DNA from: Hydractinia symbiolongicarpus
Taxonomy: Eukaryota > Cnidaria > Hydrozoa > Anthoathecata > Hydractiniidae
DNA length: 64,000 nt
Assembly: GCF_029227915.1 (NCBI RefSeq)
Contig: NC_079887.1
Coordinates: forward strand, 2,728,001 to 2,792,000
Reading direction: 5' to 3'
Shown here: positions 62,291 through 64,000 of the stretch, piece after piece
Position numbering within the stretch: position 1 is the stretch's first letter
How the letters are laid out: every line of letters begins with the position of its first letter
Translations under genes and position numbers: made by a program
The notes under the pieces: model-generated
What the model was told of the DNA's origin: nothing
Database searches by the model: none
What the model saw: only the letters and a program-made list of their open reading frames with translations

Positions 62291-64000
62291 TTTGTATACC
62301 TTTGACTATACGGGCCGAGTCCAGGATTTACGGGAAATCGCAGGTTTTCGTTTGCCGGCGATGAAACTTCTTTTATTCAGCGTATCATCAAAAATGAAAA
62401 CATTTTTAAAAACTACAAGTCTCATGCGTTTTAGTCGTGGAAAAGTAATTTAAAAAATCGTTCGGGAAATGATTTTACTCCCTGGGTACTTTCTTTGTAT
62501 ACTTTTGACTATACGGGCCGAGTCCAGGATTTACGGGAAATCGCAGGTTTTCGTTTGCCGGCGAATAAACTTCTTTTATTTAGCGTCTCATCAAAAATGA
62601 AAACATTTTTAAAAACTACAAGTCTCATGGGCTTTAGTGGTGAAATAATAATTTAAAAAATCGTTTGGGAAATGAGTTTACTCCCTGGGTACTTTCTTTG
62701 TATACTTTTGACTATACGGGCCGAGTACGGGATTTACGGGAAATCGCAGTTTTTCGTTTGCCGGCGATTAAACTTCTTTTATTTAGCGTCTCATCAAAAA
62801 TGAAAACATTTTTGAAAACTACAAGTCTCATGCGTTTTGGTGGTGAAAAAATAATTTAAAAATCGTTCGGGAAATGAGTTTACACCCTGGGTACTTTCTT
62901 TGTATACTTTTGACTATACGGGCCGAGTCCGGGATTTACGGAAAATGGCAGGTTTTCGTTTGCCGGCGATTAAACTTCTTTTATTCAGCGTCTCATCAAA
63001 AATGAAAACATTTTTAAAAACTACAAGTCTCATGGGCTTTAGTGGTGAAATAATAATTTAAAAAATCGTTTGGGAAATGAGTCTACCCCCTGGGTACTCT
63101 CTTTGTATACTTTTGACTATACGGGCCGAGTCCGGGATTTACGGGAAATTGCAGGTTTTCGTTTGCAGGCGATTAAACTTCTTTTATTCAGCGTCTCATC
63201 AAAAATGAAAACATTTTTAAAAACAACAAGTCTCATGGGCTTTAGTGGTGAAAAAATAATTTAAAAAATCGTTCGGGAAATGAGTTTACTCCCTGGGTAC
63301 TTTCTTTGTATACTATTGACTATACGGGCCGAGTCCGGGATTTACGGGAAATCGCAGGTTTTCGTTTGCCAGCGATTAAACTGCTTTTATTCAGCGTCTC
63401 ATCAAAAATGAAAACATTCTTGAAAACTACAAGTCTCATGCGTTTTAGTGGTGAAATAATAATCTAAAAAATCGTTTGGGAAATGAGTTTACTCCCTGGG
63501 TACTTTCTTTGTATACTTTTGACTATACGGGCCGAGTCCAGAATTTACGGGAAATCGCAGGTTTTCGTTTGCCGGCGATTAAACTTCTTTTATTCAGCGT
63601 CTCATCAAAAATGAAAACATTTTTAAAAACTACAAGTCTCATGCGTTTTAGTGGTGAAAAAGTACTTTAAAAAATCGTTCGGGAAATGAGTTTACTCCCT
63701 GGGTACTTTCTTTGTATACTTTTGACTATACGGGCCGAGTCCGGGATTTACGGGAAATCGCAGGTTTTCGTTAGCCGGCGATTAAACTTCTTTTATTCAA
63801 CGTCTCATCAAAAATGAAAACATTTTTGAAAACTACAAGTCTCATGCGTTTTAGTGGTGAAAAAATAATTTAAAAATTCGTTAGGGAAATGAGTTTACTC
63901 ACTGGGTACTTTCCTTGTATACTTTTGACTATACGGGCCGAGACCGGGATTTACGGGAAATTGCGGGTTTTCGTTTGCCGGCGATTAAACTTCTTTTATT

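Larger units (their letters stand above)
1..64000 (+). repeat. Satellite DNA megarray, ~203-bp monomer, ~315 copies
   Basis: The entire window is tandem copies of one monomer, recognisable by recurring words such as AAATGAGTTTAC, GACTATACGGGCC, CAGCGTCTCATCAAAAATG and ACTACAAGTCTCATG. Spacing between equivalent positions is 202-204 bp, and longer spacings are multiples of it (405/406, 609, 810, 1,217, 1,420, 2,030, 3,043 bp). Every copy seen reads in the same direction. No monomer is interrupted by foreign sequence, and both window ends fall inside monomers, so neither array boundary is present. Such arrays are known as centromeric, pericentromeric or subtelomeric satellites in eukaryotes. 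Whether this one is a functional centromere cannot be decided from sequence. I do not recognise the family or the species. There is no gene-free stretch to describe separately because the whole window is repeat. Confidence 0.98.
50973..64000 (+). repeat. Right-hand domain without B, C or D monomers
   Basis: From here the array lacks the GTGTACATTCG, GTAGACATTCG and CTATGCGGG variants that punctuate most of 1-50,900. Beyond about 53,900 it carries its own variants: GAAAAAGTAATTT tails, CGTTCTGGAAATG starts, ATTAAACTGCTTTAATTCAG, GTATACTATTGAC, AACAACAAG and GAGTCCAGGATT. Its first part (50,973 to about 52,400) still matches 31,100-32,520 at offset 19,876. Confidence 0.8.

Noticed and set aside
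1-64000. CRISPR array
   Set aside because: There are no short direct repeats with unique spacers. The whole 203-bp unit is repeated, and no cas-like gene is present.
1-64000. 5S rRNA, tRNA or other RNA gene repeat
   Set aside because: No box A/C or A/B internal promoter, no terminator-like T run at a constant position after such boxes, and no cloverleaf-forming segments. A 203-bp unit could suit 5S genes, but the sequence does not resemble them.
1-64000. Telomeric repeats or transposon-derived satellite with terminal repeats
   Set aside because: No run of short telomere-like hexamers or heptamers, no long terminal repeats, no inverted termini, no target-site duplications and no transposase or reverse transcriptase remnants were seen.
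1-64000. A named species or known satellite family
   Set aside because: I do not recognise the monomer. Monomer length and base composition alone do not identify an organism, so no name is given.

Overview
The whole 64-kb window is one uninterrupted satellite DNA array. It consists of roughly 315 head-to-tail copies of a monomer of about 203 bp (mostly 202-204 bp), all in the same orientation. I see no protein-coding gene, RNA gene, transposon, CRISPR array or unique sequence, and both window edges fall inside the array, so the true array is longer. A megasatellite of this kind is what eukaryotic centromeric, pericentromeric or subtelomeric heterochromatin looks like. The species cannot be named from the sequence, and I do not recognise the monomer as a published satellite.

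A typical monomer has a GC-rich half and an AT-rich half. The GC-rich half carries a short GTATA/TATAC inverted repeat, then a ladder of GGG triplets about one helical turn apart, then a GCCGGC core. The AT-rich half carries A and T tracts. A representative monomer is about 37% GC, yet has CpG at about 1.6 times expectation.

Layout (boundaries are approximate because breakpoints lie inside near-identical sequence). 1-6,280: three related higher-order units, the first 12 monomers (2,432 bp), the second 14 monomers (2,838 bp), the third partial. 6,065-9,875: a 10-mer duplication (period 2,025-2,028 bp) that itself contains tandem copies of an ordered three-monomer cassette, called E-D-C here. 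9,440-20,170: stacked duplications of 7, 3, 10, 4 and 15 monomers. 20,170-24,810: mosaic with 2-mer and 4-mer repeats. 24,811-50,972: a very large recent duplication. A 10,748-bp block of 53 monomers is followed by its own copy, which has grown to 15,414 bp by a 6-mer gain (+1,217), a 15-mer gain (+3,043) and a 2-monomer difference (+406); these add up exactly. 50,973-64,000: a differently flavoured domain without the B, C and D monomer types, with 2-, 6-, 9-, 26- and 34-monomer periodicities.

Several chimeric monomers mark individual recombination breakpoints, and private point variants let some duplications be ordered in time. The open frames of 43, 64 or about 100 codons are by-products of a repeat whose length is not a multiple of three; nothing suggests they encode proteins. 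The interest of this window is the readable history of satellite expansion by unequal exchange, not a gene system.
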